This document shows, piece after piece, positions 11,254 through 21,903 of a stretch of 64,000 nucleotides of DNA. Each line of letters starts with the position of its first letter. Position 1 is the stretch's first letter. The stretch comes from Bretschneidera sinensis (Eukaryota > Streptophyta > Magnoliopsida > Brassicales > Akaniaceae): the NCBI GenBank assembly GCA_023935145.1, contig CM043699.1, forward strand, positions 70,217,638 to 70,281,637, read 5' to 3'. Below the pieces are notes generated by a model that was given only the letters and a program-made list of their open reading frames with translations, was not told the origin of the DNA and made no database searches. Position numbers and translations under genes: made by a program.

Positions 11254-12539
11254 TGTTGTGAGTTTTAAATTACTCGCAAGCGCACGAGTCGTTTGCAATA
11301 TAGCGTTGTGCAAGTGCGAGGTCGAATCCACAGGGAATTGCGTTGTGAAAATATAAATTTAATCTAAACTAACTTTATCTTAACCTAGTTCCAAATTTTG
11401 AAGTGTATTTTTGCAAAAGAAATATAAACTAAACTAAATTGATTTAAAAACTAATAAAAAACACTAAGGTTTCCGAATCCACCCCACCAAAGTTTAAGCA
11501 TATATGTCCTAAAAACATAGCCTATCAAAACATTCCATGAATCCAACTATAAGACAAAAAAACAAAGAATATCCCAATTAAACCAAAAGCATCCAATGTA
11601 TCCGCTCTTAACAAATCACAAAGGAAATCCAATTTAATCGAAAACAATTTGATGTATCCATCAGATGAAACACAAGGAATATCCAACAGAACAATTTAAA
11701 CTCAATCAATCACAAGATTAACTCAAATAATTGACAGAACATTTATACTAAAAAATGTCAGATTTGTACAAGCAAATCTGAACTACTATGCCAAACAACG
11801 GCAGGGCTTCATCTTCAACCTTAGCTGAAGATTCTAGCCACTCATAATTATGAAACTACAATTCATAATAAAAGTGCTAAACATTAAACTAAAACAACTA
11901 AATAAAAAGAAATAAATAACTTTACATGGGATAAATTCAACTCGCTGATGGGCAGTGCTTCCCCTCGTGGTGCAAAGCCTTTGGGATCCACCAGAATGCT
12001 AGCAGACGTCCACCAGTTAACACCAAAGTGGCCCAGGAATTGCACACTGAATGATGAAGTGGAGTGGGTCTTATATAGGCAAATACCACGAGTGCAATGT
12101 GTTTCCAATCCGATGTGGGATGTGGGATATAGAAATGTGTTTCCAACCGATGTGGGATATGGGATTTAAGTCTTCACATGCCCTTCAAAACTTCTATTCA
12201 CGCTGAAATCCCGCACAGCCCGCACAGCTTGACCTTTGTCTACTAAAATGGCCATAACTTTCTGTAGAAAAATCATTTTTACGAGCCGTAAAATTCTCCA
12301 GAAAATAGACTTCTGGATATTTCTAAGCATATATGGTTCATATCCTGGTTCTTCTTGAATCAATACAGTTTAATTTTCAAAGATGATTGATCTGTACGGG
12401 CAATTCTGGCAATTTTAGTGAAACTCCTTTCCCTGTGCTTGTAAACCTGAAAAACAACGAAAACAACTCAAAGTAACAAAATCCTAAGCTAAAAAATGTA
12501 AATTAAGTGGCCAAAATTAGCAACATTTTTCTATCATCA
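11254..12539 (-). repeat. 5' LTR of element C
   Basis: Starts TGATGATAG on the minus strand at 12539 and ends next to the primer site at 11254. The promoter core lies at 12070-12121. A segment of about 360 bp from that core towards the LTR start is shared with the LTRs of element G, although most of the rest differs. Confidence 0.88.
12070..12121 (-). promoter_or_regulatory. snRNA-type promoter core in element C 5' LTR (USE + TATA)
   Basis: On the minus strand ATCCCACATCG (12121-12111) is followed after exactly 33 nt by TATATAAG (12077-12070). RTCCCACATCG is the upstream sequence element of plant U-snRNA genes, and about four helical turns to the TATA box is the spacing known for the Pol II class. 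A second, more distal copy (CCCACATCGG) lies about 30 bp upstream. Use as a promoter here is inferred. Confidence 0.65.
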
Positions 12540-12544
12540 CTCGA

Positions 12545-12665
12545 TAACAATTGCTGTGTTCTTTCTTTCTTGCTTTGGTTGCTGTATTTGTTTGTACAAG
12601 TCATTCTAGACTTAGGTGTTTGGAAGATCACCACCTGGGCATTCTTGAGAGGTGGTTTCCCAACA
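12545..12665 (+). repeat. 5' LTR of element B, right part
   Basis: Continues the interrupted LTR and matches 16198-16318, ending in CCCAACA. Together with 5941-6672 it makes an LTR of about 853 bp, close to the 3' copy. Confidence 0.88.
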
Positions 12666-12666
12666 G

Positions 12667-12710
12667 TGGTATCAGAGCTAGAGGAGATACCCCAATAGTG
12701 GTATCAGAGC
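12667..12710 (+). other. Duplicated primer-binding site of element B
   Basis: TGGTATCAGAGC (iMet type) occurs one base after the LTR (12667-12678) and again 32 bp later (12699-12710), with AGTGGTATCAGAGC and GGAG-containing flanks repeated. Only the first is at the normal distance from the LTR. Confidence 0.85.
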
Positions 12711-12950
12711 CGGAGGAGCTTTGATGATCGGGTATCGGAGCAAGAACAGAAGGTATAGGAGTCAAGACTCCAAGAATCAAAGATCAACTTCTTGGGTGAT
12801 TCAAGAATGGAGTAAAGATCAAGATCAGATCGTGTTCTTGAGGGTGATTTAAGAACAGTATTGAGATCTATCTTCGATCATGTTCTTGAGGTTTAGAAGA
12901 AGTTAGAAAGCAATTGTGGGTGCTGCATAAATCTGGGATTTCTCCGCAAA

Positions 12951-13826
12951 ATGGCTTTAAATTTCTGTGTTGAGAAGTTTGATGGAAAGGGAGACTTTGC
13001 CCTTTAGAAGCGGAAGATCAAGGCTGTTCTTATGTAATAGAAAGTGGACTTGACGATTGGAGAAGATGACACTTTTCCAGTAAGTATCACAGAAGTCCAG
13101 TGGATTGAGATGAAGAAGATGGCATACAGCACCATTTTCTTGCATATATCAAATAGTGTCACAAGAGAGTGCGGAGACTCGAAAGATCCTGTTGTCATAT
13201 GGAAGAAACTAGATGAGTTTTTTCTTACCAAAACTCTCCCTAATAAGATTTATCTTCTTAAAAGAATATTTGCTTCTAAAATGGATCCTAGTAAAGAGTT
13301 GCAAGATAATTTTGATGTGTTTAATAAGCTAATTCAAGATTTGAATAGTTGTAGCATTACATTCCCGGATGAAAAATTGGCTGTTATTTTGTTGAATTCT
13401 CTTCCTGATTGTTTTAATAATTTGATTAATGCTATTGAGTATGGAAGAGATACTTTAACCAAGGAAATTGTGATCAATTCCATAAGGGCTCATGATTTCA
13501 AAGCCAAGATGAGGGAAGCATCAAGTGGAGAAGGGTTGTTCATTATAGGAAGGCCAGCAACTCGGAATGGCAGTAGCATTCATGGCAACTACCGGGAGAA
13601 ATCAAGAGGTAGAGGGCAGAGCCATGGGAGATCTCATTCCAAAACAAGATTTGGAGGAAAGAGATGCTTCTATTACAACAAGGAGGGTCACTTCAGGAAA
13701 GATTACAAGAAGAAGATGTGGGATGAGAGAGGAAGAAGCCATACCAACAATGGAGAGGCTTCAATTTCCAAAGGAGAACAGCAAGATGATGTTCTTGTTA
13801 TGTGCTCAAATATGAGCAGGAGGTAA
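12951..13826 (+). pseudogene. copia gag of element B
   Basis: ATG at 12951 gives the characteristic copia Gag opening (NFCVEKFDGKGDF), followed within about 30 codons by TAG and TAA/TAG stops; the frame is then open to 13826. It contains a UBN2-type capsid region (WKKLDEFF, LKRIFASKMD) and a degraded zinc knuckle (CFYYNKEGHFRKD, about 13669-13707), where C-C-H-C has become C-Y-H-D. Gag packages the element's RNA. Early stops mean no full protein from this copy. Confidence 0.85.
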
Positions 13827-15450
13827 GGCAGCGAGAAATGGATCCTGGATTCTAAGTGCACTTATCACATGTGCCCTTACAAGGAATGGTTCAAGAATTT
13901 CCAGGAAACCAATGATGGAAAGGTTTTCTTGGGGAATGACACTTCTTGCCAAGTGAGGGGGATAGGAGACATCCAGTTGAGGATGTTTGATGGAGTCACA
14001 AGGCTTCTGAGGAATGTGAGGTATCTTCCAAATTTGAAGAGGAATTTGATCTCAATTTGGCAGCTGGATTCCTTTGGGTATTCATACAAAGCAGAGGAAG
14101 GAAAGATCAAGGTGACCAAGGGATCTTTGGTAGTGATCAAAGCAGCAATAAAAATGGACTCTATGAGATGATCAGAGAGACAGAAATCAAGGATCAAGCA
14201 GCAAGCTTGATGGCTGAAATGGATAAGGCAGCCCTTTGGCACACTTGCTTGGGACATATGAGCAAAATGGGCCTGCAAGTTCTTAGCAAGAATGGTCTAC
14301 TTGGAGGAGACAAAGTAGAGAAACTTGATTTCTACGAGTGTTGCATTCTTGGGAAGCAACACCGGGTCAGCTTCAACACCGGAGTGCACAAGTCTAAGGG
14401 GATTCTTGATTACATTCATTCGGACCTTTGGGAACCAACAAGAACACCAACACATGGAGGTAACTTTTACTTTCTATCTTTAATTGATGATTATTCAAGA
14501 AAGGTTTGGGTTTATTTGCTTAAAAATAAATTAGATGCTTTGAATAAATTTGTTGTGTGGAAAAAGTTGCTGGACACTCAAACGGGTAGAGTAGTTAAGG
14601 CTTTACGAACCGATAATGGCTTAGAATTTTGTAATAAGGATTTTGATAAATTCTGTGAATTAAATGGCATTCTAAGACATAGAATAATTGTAAAAATATC
14701 TCAGTAAAATGGAGTTGCTGAGAGGATGAATATAACCCTTATTGAAAAGGTTAGGTGCATGTTAATAGGATCCGAATTACCAAAACATTTTTGGGGGGAA
14801 GCTGTGTCTACTGCCGCATACTTGGTAAATAGATCACCTTCTAGAGATTTAGAGCTCAAGACTCCCATGGAAATGTGGAGTGGGAAACCCCCTGAGTTGA
14901 GCAACCTTAGGACTTTTGGGTGTGCTGCATTTGCACATCAAAAGGATGATAAACTTAACCCAAGGTTTAGAAAATGTGTATTTCTAGGGTATGGTGATAG
15001 GGTTAAGAGGTATAGGCTGTGGTCCTTAGAATCAAAAGGAATGAAACTCATAATAAGTAGGGATGTTATTTTTAATGAATTGTTATTTCCCTATTTGGAG
15101 AAAACTAACCCTGTAGGGGCTAGTGAGCAAACCAGTCCGAAATTTGTGAAGCATCGCATCAAGGAGAATTTAGTTCAGGTAGAGCAAGAAAGGCAAGAGG
15201 GTTCGGACCAGGTAGAGCTCATTAATGAAGACCATGCTTAAGATACTTAAGAGGAGGTTGAACTAGAAAGGGATGATGCAGCAAGTCAGAATGACTACTA
15301 GCTCACAAGGGACCAGGAAAGGAGGGTGGTTAGACCACCTTTGAGATATAGGTTTGTGGATGCTACTGTAGCAGCTCCTTGGACAGAAAGAGGAATGGTT
15401 AAACCAAAAACTTACATAGAAGCCATGGAATGTAAGGATTCATCAAGGTT
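13827..15450 (+). pseudogene. copia pol fragment of element B (protease, integrase; RT and RNase H deleted)
   Basis: After gag the protease motif reads WILDSKCTYHM, with K where the catalytic D-S-G needs glycine. The GAG-pre-integrase region (WHTCLGHMS...CCILGKQH) and the integrase core follow: HSDLW, a second aspartate in RTDNGLEF, and the glutamate in NGVAER (next to an in-frame stop). The integrase C-terminus and hinge run to the codons for YIEAMECKDSSR at about 15440, exactly where RT would begin. There the sequence jumps into the 3' LTR, whose first 8-10 bases are also missing. One deletion therefore removed RT, RNase H, the polypurine tract and the LTR tip. Confidence 0.87.
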
Positions 15451-16318
15451 TGTCTAAGATTTAAACAAGGTTGAAAGAGGTTCAGCATTTGTCCTTGAAG
15501 CCTCAGCACACTGCAGGAAAATGATCCAGCATCAGGTCAAGCCACGGCCTAGCCTTGTCAAGGCCGAGGTGCATAGCAAGGAGGAGTGCAAGGATGAGGG
15601 GCAGGCCATGGCATAGCATCCCCTAGGCTGCGGCGCACAGAGTTGCAGCAAGTGTGCCCTGCTCCATGCCACAGCACACCCTGTTTCAGGCTGCAGCCTG
15701 AAGGCACACTGATGCACATTGGTTCAGCCTTTGTTAAGTACGTGGATACATATTCAAAATGCATAGGATCACTAAGGATTAATGAAGGGCTATGGATGGT
15801 TAGTCCTCAAGATCTAAGGGTGGATATTGACCTTCAAGAATGGTCAAGAAGTTGGTGCACTATATAAAGGGTCACCTAGCTTCAATCTCAACACATTGTT
15901 ACATACAAGTGATCATCATACAAGAGAGTTAAAAGTGCAAGTGTGAGAGTACAAAGACACAAAACACAGGAGAGGCACTAGAATAGATCTCAAAAGAAAG
16001 GCTGATTGTAAAGAGAGAAGTAGTATAGATTATGGGTAGAGTGCTTTTGTAATAGTTCTATCACTTTCTTTCTTCTCTTCTTGGTTCTTCAAGAACTTGG
16101 GTTTCTTGGAGTGGAGTTGTAACTTGTAAGAACTCATTTATTTAGTGCAGAGAGTTTCGAGGAACTCACGGGGACGTAGGCTATTGTCGACCCTCGATAA
16201 CAATTGTTGTGTTCTTTCTTTCTTGCTTTGGTTGCTGTATTTGTTTGTACAAGTCATTCTAGAATTAGGTGTTTGGAAGATCACCACCTGGGCATTCTTG
16301 AGAGGTGGTTTCCCAACA
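15450..16318 (+). repeat. 3' LTR of element B
   Basis: Matches the split 5' LTR, except that its extreme 5' bases are replaced at the deletion junction. It keeps the TATA box (15861-15868) and ends CCCAACA before the AAAGT duplication at 16319-16323. Confidence 0.88.
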
Positions 16319-16473
16319 AAAGTAATTTCATTAGTTTAAGTTCTATGACGGAATAAAGATGTTGAAGAGATTACATGAGAGCGTGAGGCAACTATGAAGA
16401 AATATTATCCACAATTGTTTCTTGAGTTAGGTAACAAAATTTCGGGGACAAAATTTTATAAGGCAGGCAGAAT
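16319..16473 (+). pseudogene. Chromodomain remainder and polypurine tract of element A
   Basis: Reading resumes with a chromodomain tail (RNKDVEEITWE, then KKYYPQLF) broken by stops, then codons for ISGTKFYK as at the end of chromovirus pol. A purine-rich stretch (ATAAGGCAGGCAGAA) directly precedes the 3' LTR and is the likely primer for plus-strand synthesis. Confidence 0.8.
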
Positions 16474-18511
16474 TGTAATATCCATGTTTTAAAGTAAGGA
16501 TAAAAGAGTAAAATGATAGATATTACAGAGAATTAAAATAATATATACATGAAAGATTTATTATTGAATAAAATAATTATTTTGAAAAAAAAGAAAAGAA
16601 AGACACCTGGACATTGGTGTCACAAGGAAGGAAAAAATGTCAAAAAAAAAGAAGTAAAGTAGTGATACACTTGGACGCTTAGTCTAGGTGTAGGTTACAA
16701 AACATGCAAGGAGACACCTAACAATTTAGAAACAAGTGGTGGCGGTGTTAAACGGTTTTGGTATAAACCGTTAAGTTTTGTTTAGGTTTTGTTAATTCTT
16801 ACCAAATCCTGTTTGGTTTATTTCTTTCTTCAATTCAAATTTCTTAGAAAAGAGTTATAAAGAAAATTTCTCCAATATTAGAGATAGTACAGTCATCCAA
16901 ATTACAATAGCAAGATGTCATCACATGTGAGGTGTTGGTGATCAGCAATCTCAAGAAATTGCTGAAATGAGCAGGAAAGGCAAAGAATTGATCCACGGGT
17001 AGATTTAAGTGCTACATTGTGAGTTAGATTTATTTTTAGTAATCGAGATAAATATGAAATATAAAGTGATGATATTTGAATTAATTATTGAACTATGACT
17101 GTATGATATATGAAAGTTGGTTGATTGATATTATAGGAATAATAAATATGTTAAAAATTTATTATACAATAAGTAATATTATTGAAATAATGAGTTGATT
17201 AAATTTACAATGAAAGGATAAATGAAATTCTTGACAAGCTATGATTGATAATTTGATATGATATAGGCGGAGATAATTTAATGAATATGATAAAAATAAT
17301 AATTTTGAGAAAGAGATGGATAGCTGAATTGAATGCTTGAATGTATGTTTGTTTTTATGTTATTGCTCATATGCATATTTCATATTATTGTTCATATGCA
17401 AGAAATAAAAAGAATCAGGAAGATAATCGGTCTAAATGAAAATAAAGGAACTGAGAATGCAACCATTCTAAATGAAAATAAAAGAACCAAGAAGATAGTC
17501 GGTCTAAATGAAAATAAAAGAGCAGTGGTAGCCGGTATAGCTTAAAATAAAAGAATCAGGAAGGCAGCCAGTCTAAATGAAAATAAAAAAAAAATCATGG
17601 CAGCTGGTATAGCTGAAAATAAAAGAACTGGGAAGGCAGCCGATCTAAATGAAAATAAAAGAACCAGGAAGGCAGCCGGTCTAAGCTAAAACATGTCAAC
17701 ATATAGGAAGATGTTCCCAAATGATAATATGAAATGATCTGAGAATTTAAATTCATGTATTGCATTTGTTTTAAATATTGATTATTATTGCTTGAGATGC
17801 TAAAGTGTCATTCTTGATTGTGAATTTATTGATAGATAAATGAGTCTCACAAAGAGACAAATATGATGAAAAATAAATATGAAAGTACGATATGATAAGA
17901 ATTATCTGAGTGATTGATTATATGCTATGAACCTCATAACGAGATAAATAATGAAGTTGAATTGATAGTCTCAAGATGATTAAATATATGAGAAGAAGAG
18001 ATTAATAAAAGATGAGGATTATGATATAAGTAGTGATAATAGAATGCTATTATCGAATTATATGAGATATAGATGAATGAATATTTGAAGAATATTTGAA
18101 CAATTGAATTATAAGATGTGATTGGAATTATACAAATTGAATACTTCTAGTAAATTTAATTCACTGAGCTTGTAAAGCTCACTCATCATTGCTAAATAAT
18201 TTTAGGTAGTAGGCAAGACAAATATATTTTTGAGCTGTGATTCAGACTGAGTGATTATCTGTAAGCCTCGTGGTCCACATCCTCAAACTAGTGGAAAGAA
18301 ACAAACAAAAAATATTTGTAAATATTCATGCATCATATGTTGTATATATTTTTTTAGTTGAAATTTTAATAATGTAACTCCCCTATTGAGGGTTGAGGAT
18401 TGATGTATAGATATATATAATTTCAGTTGATGTTTTATATTGTTGTATATATTCATCATACTGGGATTTCAAAATGTGACGACACTGTCTTGGGGGTGGC
18501 CAACCCGGGAT
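16474..18511 (+). repeat. 3' LTR of element A
   Basis: Starts TGTAATATCC after the purine tract and parallels window bases 1-1492. It stops matching at 18511, about 13 bp short of the expected TTACA end, and passes directly into an unrelated Tat-like fragment, so its tip and target duplication were lost. It contains a minisatellite at 17405-17690. Confidence 0.87.
17405..17690 (+). repeat. Minisatellite in 3' LTR of element A
   Basis: About eight units of roughly 36 bp of the same type as 355-711 but fewer, showing copy-number change between the two LTRs of one element. Confidence 0.75.
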
Positions 18512-19215
18512 ACTTCAGAGGCAATCTCCAAACTTCGAGCAGCTCTACCCACAACAATCTCTTTGAAAGCAAATTCTAAGCTATAGGTAGATTTTACCAA
18601 GTGGACTCATTCACCAAACTTCGTGTAATCACCAAAATGTTAGGTCTCCTCAAAGTCTGCACCTCCTCTCAAACGTATTCAAACCTCCATGGTACCCGAA
18701 TCCGATCTGAAACACATGGTACACTCTATACGACCTACTTCCTCAAAGCGCATAAATGCACTTGAGGAAGTGGGGGGCATATGATGTAGGGGATAATTCC
18801 CTCTCCAATAACATAATGACACGTGCCAAATCTCTAGGGGCATAATAATAATTTCATAACCCACCAATCTCCTTTCAACACGTGGTAAAAGGTATAATGG
18901 TACTGCTAGTAGATAAATTTGGAAGAATGTTATTCCTATCATAACACTAGAGTTATTCTCCTTATCGAACTCTGCTCATACGCACTATAAAAAAATGCTC
19001 TCAAACATCAAAAGGTACGAACACTCTTGACATACAACTCTCAACTCAAATAGCTCTCATTATTTACCAAAAGTCTTATCTAACTTAGGCATCGGAGAGT
19101 CCCTCGGAAGTACACCCCTCCGGTCCTCTGACAACTTTAGGTTTTCTCCTTGTTTCATGTGTGTAGGTTTCGCTCCCTATCTATTCAGATTCTAGGCCGA
19201 TTTTCGGCATCAACA
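18512..19215 (+). mobile_element. Element D1: truncated 3' end and LTR of a Tat-like gypsy element
   Basis: 18512-18781 is internal sequence ending in the purine tract GAGGAAGTGGGGGGC. The LTR runs 18782-19215 (434 bp), from TGATGTAGGG to CGGCATCAACA, the same ends as in D2 and element F. The 5' part of the element is missing at the junction with element A's LTR, so no flanking duplication can be checked. 18679-18942 has an open frame on the minus strand that I take to be chance. Confidence 0.78.
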
Positions 19216-20057
19216 AATTACAAAAGTTAAAATCTATGTTTTTAATTACCCTAAAAGCTTTAAAATAATTACCTTTTTTTACAAGCACTAAGTTTTTTTT
19301 ATATTTTTGATCTAATACTTGTCATGAACAAAGTAAAATGCATATACATGAAAAGCTTCTTCCGATATAGCAAGAACTTAGAAAAGAAAACTATATGTTA
19401 TGAAGTAAAAGATATAGAAAGCTATTGAATCTCATGAGCTGAACTTTCAATACCATCAAACGTGCACTTAAGCTACCTACTTAAATGCTCTACATTGAGC
19501 ACAAAGTTGTCTTTTCCAAGTTAGTGATCTTTTCCCCCATATCCAATGTACCACTAATGAGTGATTTCATAGTTATATTTACCATATCTCAACAAACGCC
19601 AATTAAGGAAAATAGCAAAATATCATAACTCCCTTGCTAAGGAACAATGCATTAAGAAATGTTGCACACTTCAGCCATCTTTACACATAAAAACATATAT
19701 CAATAATGAAATAAACTTTGTAAACAAGTAATCTATCACAAATATTTTCTTAAATGCAACTTTCTAACCAAAGAAAAACACTTTTTGGGAGTGATTTAGT
19801 AGGCCAAACATTTTTTTCGAGGAAAGCTACCCTCTCACTCCCTTGTAAGGATCTTGTAATAAGATCAACCTCAAATTCATTGTTTCTTAAGGCTCCATTT
19901 GTTTTGTTTCAATGTAAAATCACTATGATGTAAAATGATGAATGTTCAACTAACATTACTTTATATGGTTGGATTCTAAATATAAATGACGTAAAATGAA
20001 AAAAGAAAGTGGGAGAGAAAGTTAGTGGTGTAAAGTATGAGAGTATTGGGAAAGTGA
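19216..20057. other. AT-rich spacer with a possible MITE arm
   Basis: No gene recognised. From about 19891 the sequence (CTCCATTTGTTTTG) may be the left arm of a MITE whose right arm lies at 21904-22087, with element D2 inserted between them. Confidence 0.4.
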
Positions 20058-20062
20058 GACTG
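20058..20062. repeat. Target-site duplication of element D2, left copy
   Basis: GAGAC, repeated exactly at 21899-21903 beyond the other end of the element. Confidence 0.88.
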
Positions 20063-21898
20063 ATGTAGGGGAAAATTCTCCATCCAATGACACAACAACA
20101 CATGGAACCATTTAAGGGAAAAAAAGTAACAGTATAAACAAAGTAGAGCAACTAATCAAATAAGTACACATGGCAAAGGGCATAATGGTAATTTTGCACT
20201 TGAGCCTTAGTCCTACTACTACACTCTAGCTTATGGATGACCTAAACATTTCAACTTGCAGATAATCCAATCTTATCAGAATATCCTAACCTATGTGAAT
20301 CCCAATCCTATCATGATACTTAGTGATCAATATGTCTTTTAATTGGACTATACTCCAAAACTATATATAAAAAAGGCTCTCCCCATCAAAAAGTGAATTA
20401 AACTTTTATTCACAACTCTCTCTAAGCCCTCTAGCTTTCCTATCATTCAAAAGCCCTATACTAATTTAGGCATTAGAGAGTCGGCCCCGGAGGCACAACC
20501 CCTTCAGGTCTCCCAACAACTTTTAGGTTTTCTTTTATATTTATATGCGCAGGTACCATATTTCGATCGTTCGTATACATAGTAGATTTTTGGCATCAAC
20601 ATATTGACACCATCTTTGGGAACTTCTTGATCTTTTGAAGAAAAAAGAACCCATTTTTCGAGACGCCGCCTAAGAATCCTACCAAGAACATTATAACCAA
20701 CACCTCGGCTCGAAACTCCCTACCATCCAAGAGCATGACAGCTCCGTCCAGAGCCCCACTGAACTATTTTATAGGGGAATCAAGCATGAGCAGCTTTCTT
20801 AATCAAATTTAGTGAATCCTAATGTCCTGGGGAGTCCAAAGGTACCCACCTCGCCAAACCCAGTCACACCAATTGCACAAGAGCAATTTATAGAACTCAT
20901 TCAGCTAGTAATAAATTTCGTTGTCAAACTTGAGGGCAAGCCCACCCTGCTTCACCTCCACCTTGACAAAGCCCTCGGCCAACGAGGCACTTGAACCTCA
21001 ACCAACCGGCCTATAATCACTCCACCATTGGGTCCTCTCCCAATCCTGTGATGGAAGAATAGGAAAAGCTTTTAAGGGAAGAAGCACCAACGTCTTGGAT
21101 GAGCTTAACTCCCAAGCTTCTCCTTTCATATAAGATATCCTCAATATTCCTCTCCTGCAGTATTTCAGACTGCCCATCATAAAGTCCAATGATAGCTCCA
21201 TAGATCCATGGATCATCTCCAACTTTACAAGACGACCATGCAACTAAATTACCACCTAGATGTTGTAATGTGCCGAGCCTTTCCTCTAACTCTTGAGAAG
21301 GCTACTAGTACTTGTTACTCGCATCTCAAACCTAGTAGCATCAGTTCCTTTAAGGAGCTAAGTCATACCTTTGCGGCAAACTTCCTCAGTAGTAAGGGAC
21401 TTTGAAAAACCTTGGAAAGTCTTTTCAGCACCATCCAGCGTAAGGAGAGAAACTCCGATAATATATCTCATGATTTAAAGCCGCAGTATGAGAGATTTCA
21501 TAACTTAATCCCACAGTACAGACCTTGGCATTCAAAAAAGGCTCAAGTCAAGGTCTTTCAGCTCCAAACTTACCAAGCGCCCCCTAAAGATATGAACGAT
21601 ATCCTTGCTCGAGCCGAAGTGTACATGATTGATGAAGATGATCAAGCATTTTGAAAAGAAAAAGAAGAAGGAAAACAGACATTACCAAACCAAAAGATAA
21701 CTTACCTAAGAGGCCTCGCTAAGAGAGCAATGCGAAAGTAACTCGTTTGTTCGACAGTTATACCCCATTCAATGCACCTAGGACCAACATATTGATGAAT
21801 GTATAGAACAGGACCTGCTTTAGGTTTTTTCTTATCTTCGTTTGCGCAGGTACCATATTCCAGCCCTTCGTCAACCTGACAGATTTTCAACATTAACA
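20063..21898 (+). mobile_element. Element D2: internally deleted Tat-like gypsy element
   Basis: 5' LTR 20063-20601 (TGATGTAGGG...GCATCAACA), a primer-site-like TTGACACCATCTTTGGGAAC at about 20604, gag remnants, then only about 75 bp of 3' LTR end (about 21822-21898, ending TTCAACATTAACA). Flanked by GAGAC. All of pol and most of the 3' LTR are gone, yet both ends and the duplication survive. Confidence 0.85.
20640..21820 (+). pseudogene. gag of element D2, decayed
   Basis: Fragments align by eye with the gag of element F: HLQLYKTTMQLNYH (21211-) against HLQHYKTTMMLHRH, the run ILARAEVYMIDEDDQAF (21601-21654), and FNAPRTNILM near 21770-21800. Several frame changes and stops. The zinc knuckle has been removed by the deletion that joins gag to the LTR remnant. 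Confidence 0.75.
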
Positions 21899-21903
21899 GA
21901 GAC

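Larger units (their letters stand above)
6673..12539 (-). mobile_element. Element C: minus-strand Athila-like gypsy relic inserted in the LTR of element B
   Basis: Two direct repeats of about 1.28 kb (6673-7949 and 11254-12539) enclose 3.3 kb with gag and pol fragments on the minus strand. A primer site of the TGGCACCGTTGCTGGGGA type lies next to the right-hand LTR, so that LTR is the 5' one. CTCGA occurs on both sides (6668-6672, 12540-12544). The left LTR lacks the first nine bases (TGTTGTGAG) of the right copy. Protease, most of RT, RNase H and integrase are absent, so it is a deletion derivative. Confidence 0.88.
5941..16318 (+). mobile_element. Element B: Ty1/copia retrotransposon inserted in element A
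   Basis: Bounded by AAAGT duplications. It begins TGTGGATG and ends CCCAACA. Its internal region carries copia gag, protease and integrase in copia order, but RT and RNase H are missing. Its 5' LTR is split by element C, so only about 4.5 kb of the span is B itself. It interrupts the chromodomain codons of A, which resume at 16319. Confidence 0.92.
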
